The notes beneath the pieces are model-generated. The model ran no database searches and was not told the DNA's origin. It saw nothing but the letters and a program-made list of their open reading frames with translations. From NCBI GenBank assembly GCA_019241805.1, contig JAFAWL010000395.1, forward strand, positions 1 to 7,184: a stretch of DNA of 7,184 nt, written 5' to 3'. This DNA comes from Actinomycetota bacterium. Lineage in GTDB: Bacteria; Actinomycetota; Actinomycetes; Mycobacteriales; Jatrophihabitantaceae. Both the position numbers and the translations under genes were made by a program. Below, piece after piece: positions 5,716 through 7,184 of this stretch. The first letter of the stretch is position 1. Each line of letters begins with the position of its first letter.

Positions 5716-5997
5716 GTGCGCGAACTGGCCGGCGCCCTGGTCGTCGTCACGGGCGCGGAATCGGACTTGGGGGCGATTGCGAGCCCACTGGCCCGGCCTG
5801 GGGGGCGCGCCGGTTCTGACCACGAGCGCCGACGAGGCCGGGGCCGCACGGCTGCGCACGGAGTCCGGCCGGTGGCGATCGTCGAGCGGCCGCTGGACGG
5901 TGTTGTCTATCGCGCCGGGCGAGTGGCCGGCGCGATCGCGCTCTGGCGCAACCGCCGGTCACTTCGGGCATTGATCGCGCTGGCCGAGCGCGGTTGA
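5716..5997 (+). pseudogene. Short-chain dehydrogenase-like remnant with two apparent frameshifts
   Basis: The open frame from GTG 5716 to TGA 5997 would encode 93 residues, but its middle is unlike coding sequence. It opens with 'GALVVVTGAESDLG', which resembles the TGxxxGxG cofactor loop of short-chain dehydrogenases. If one G of the GGGGG run at 5769-5773 is dropped, the next frame continues with ten residues and then 'GAPVLTTSADEAGAARL', matching the spacing from the glycine loop to the second beta strand of an SDR and keeping G/C third positions. Near 5863-5872 the coding pattern returns to the first frame, giving 'LDGVVYRAG' (compare the SDR LVNNAG strand) and a basic tail ending 'LIALAERG'. 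A full SDR has about 250 residues, so the catalytic Tyr-Lys part is absent. I read this as a decayed fragment. A genuine small protein or sequencing errors in the G-runs are alternatives. Confidence 0.4.
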
Positions 5998-6021
5998 GCT
6001 AGTCATGTCTGCGCCCGGCAA

Positions 6022-6060
6022 GTGAGCGACGCCCTGTCAGCGGGCATTTCCGTCGCCCAC
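6022..6060. repeat. Inverted repeat upstream of the efflux gene
   Basis: GTGAGCGACG (6022-6031) and CGTCGCCCAC (6051-6060) are complementary at 9 of 10 positions and are separated by 19 nt, which contain a further GCCC/GGGC pair. The right arm covers the expected -35 area of the promoter at 6071. It could be an operator or a stem-loop ending transcription from upstream; no T-run follows. Confidence 0.45.
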
Positions 6061-6070
6061 TGGCGCGCGC

Positions 6071-6098
6071 TACGGTCTCTAGCGGAATCCTGATTCCG
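6071..6098 (+). promoter_or_regulatory. Promoter-like -10 with an adjacent 16-bp palindromic operator candidate
   Basis: TACGGT (6071-6076) fits the TANNNT -10 class. Seven bases on, CGGAATCCTGATTCCG (6083-6098) is a palindrome with perfect 7-bp arms and a 2-bp centre, placed over the expected transcription start. A repressor bound there would block initiation, as in many TetR- or MarR-controlled efflux genes. No regulator gene is in the window. Confidence 0.45.
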
Positions 6099-6124
6099 AT
6101 TCGGGCTGTTCTTGGGGAGCGAAT

Positions 6125-7184
6125 ATGGCAGACGAGCGCACGCACTATCGGGTGACCTTTGCCGTGCTGGCCGCCGGGGTGGGTGCGTACTCGTTGCTCC
6201 AATCGCTCGTGGTGCCGGTGCTGACCACCGTGCAGCACGAGCTTCACACGACGCAGGCGGCCGCGACCTGGGTGCTGACGGCATATCTGCTGTCGGCGTC
6301 GATCGCCACCCCTATCCTCGGGCGGGTCGGCGACGGCTACGGCAAGAAGAAGGTCTTCATCGCCAGCCTGACCGCTCTGGCGGTCGGCTCACTGCTGGCG
6401 GCGCTGGCCGGTTCGATCGGCCTGATGATCGTCGCTCGGGTCATCCAAGGGTTCGGCGGCGGCATGTTGCCGTTGTCATTCGGGATCATCCGGGACGAGT
6501 TTCCCGCCGAACGGGTGGCGTCGGCCATCGGATCCATCGCCGCGTTGTTGGCCGTCGGCGGTGGTCTTGGCATCGTGCTGTCGGGCCCGATCGTCGACGC
6601 GCTCGACTGGCACTGGCTGTTCTGGCTGCCGATGATCCTGACGATCGCGGCGGCCCTCGGCGCGATGCTGCTCGTACCTGAGTCCCCCGTGCGCAAACCC
6701 GGCCGCATAAGTTGGTTGCCTGCGGTTCTGCTGTCCGGCTGGCTCGTCGCGCTCCTCGTGCCCCTCAGCGAGGCGCCCGACTGGGGTTGGGGCTCGCCCG
6801 CCGTCATCGGACTGTTCATCGCGGCGGTCGTGCTCGCCGTCGGGTGGATCCTGGCCGAAGTGCGGTCGGCAACGCCGCTTATCGACATGACCATGATGCG
6901 CCGCACCCCGGTCTGGACGAACAACCTGGTGTCGCTTCTTCTCGGTGGCGCAATGTTTTCCACGTTCGCGTTCGTGCCCGAGTTCGTGCAGACGCCGACG
7001 TCGGCGGGCTACGGCTTCGGCGCCAGCATCACACTGTCCGGGCTCATGCTGCTGCCCTCGGCCGTCGCCACGTTCATCGGCGGCTTGTTCGCGGGGCACC
7101 TCACCGAGCGCCTCGGCGGGAAGGCACTCGTCATCGTCGGTTGCCTGGTCAGCGCGGTCGGTCTCGGCCTGCTGGCATTCGCGC
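6125..7184 (+). CDS. MFS multidrug efflux permease, DHA2 (EmrB/QacA) type, 3' end beyond window
   Basis: The 353 visible residues are an inner-membrane drug:H+ antiporter of the major facilitator superfamily. Seen: transmembrane segments near 10-35, 47-66, 78-97, 99-120, 134-153, 165-184, 196-214, 226-245, 266-285, 299-320 and from 333 on; motif A 'GRVGDGYGKKK' (66-76) in the loop after the second segment; 'ARVIQGFGGGMLP' (104-116), the motif B region with its conserved Arg; and a motif C-like 'GIVLSGPIVD' (149-158), the antiporter motif. Eleven segments with more to come fit the 14-segment DHA2 family of about 450-520 residues, so roughly 100-150 residues are missing. The substrate is unknown. 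ATG 6125 is well supported by GGGGAG at 6114-6119, 5 nt upstream. The gene stands alone behind its own promoter and palindromes, which suggests specific repression. Confidence 0.92.
   Translation, partial: MADERTHYRVTFAVLAAGVGAYSLLQSLVVPVLTTVQHELHTTQAAATWVLTAYLLSASIATPILGRVGDGYGKKKVFIASLTALAVGSLLAALAGSIGLMIVARVIQGFGGGMLPLSFGIIRDEFPAERVASAIGSIAALLAVGGGLGIVLSGPIVDALDWHWLFWLPMILTIAAALGAMLLVPESPVRKPGRISWLPAVLLSGWLVALLVPLSEAPDWGWGSPAVIGLFIAAVVLAVGWILAEVRSATPLIDMTMMRRTPVWTNNLVSLLLGGAMFSTFAFVPEFVQTPTSAGYGFGASITLSGLMLLPSAVATFIGGLFAGHLTERLGGKALVIVGCLVSAVGLGLLAFA

Noticed and set aside
6476..7099. Minus-strand open frames opposite the efflux permease
   Set aside because: The plus strand encodes an uninterrupted MFS protein with motifs A and C; the antisense products are low-complexity and hydrophilic without family resemblance.

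Overview
The window looks like chromosomal DNA of a high-GC actinobacterium. The grounds are uniformly GC-rich codons with strong G/C in third positions, TANNNT-type -10 elements with weak or absent -35 boxes, one probable leaderless start, GTG starts, and protein sequences of actinobacterial (often mycobacteria-like) flavour. I cannot name the genus. There are no rRNA, tRNA, CRISPR or insertion-sequence features, and most of the window is housekeeping metabolism and transport.

Layout. Bases 1-1732, minus strand: a two-gene unit with an OsmC-family protein (1732 to 1184) followed 10 nt later by a single-component flavin monooxygenase-like FAD/NAD(P) oxidoreductase that runs off the left edge. 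The oxidoreductase has no ordinary start codon where one is needed. Bases 1733-1829 form a divergent promoter region. Bases 1830-4877, plus strand: a tightly coupled operon of metX (homoserine O-acyltransferase), metY (O-acetylhomoserine sulfhydrylase) and a small CoA-binding Rossmann protein. The metX and metY products together convert homoserine plus sulfide to homocysteine, by direct sulfhydrylation.

Bases 4878-5060 hold a promoter-like element and a leader of about 130 nt with several mutually exclusive hairpins. Bases 5061-5672 encode a GDT1/TMEM165 (UPF0016) family membrane cation transporter. Bacterial members of this family are linked to Mn/Ca export and are often under the yybP-ykoY Mn riboswitch, so the leader is worth testing. 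Bases 5716-5997 hold a short, apparently decayed gene: an SDR-like Rossmann start can be followed only by switching frame twice. Bases 5998-6124 hold two inverted repeats around a promoter-like TACGGT box, ahead of a DHA2-type (EmrB/QacA-like) multidrug efflux permease (6125 to beyond the right edge).

I see no clearly new multi-gene system here. The points most worth a second look are the missing start codon of the oxidoreductase, the structured leader of the GDT1 gene, the frameshifted SDR remnant and the operator-like palindromes before the efflux pump.
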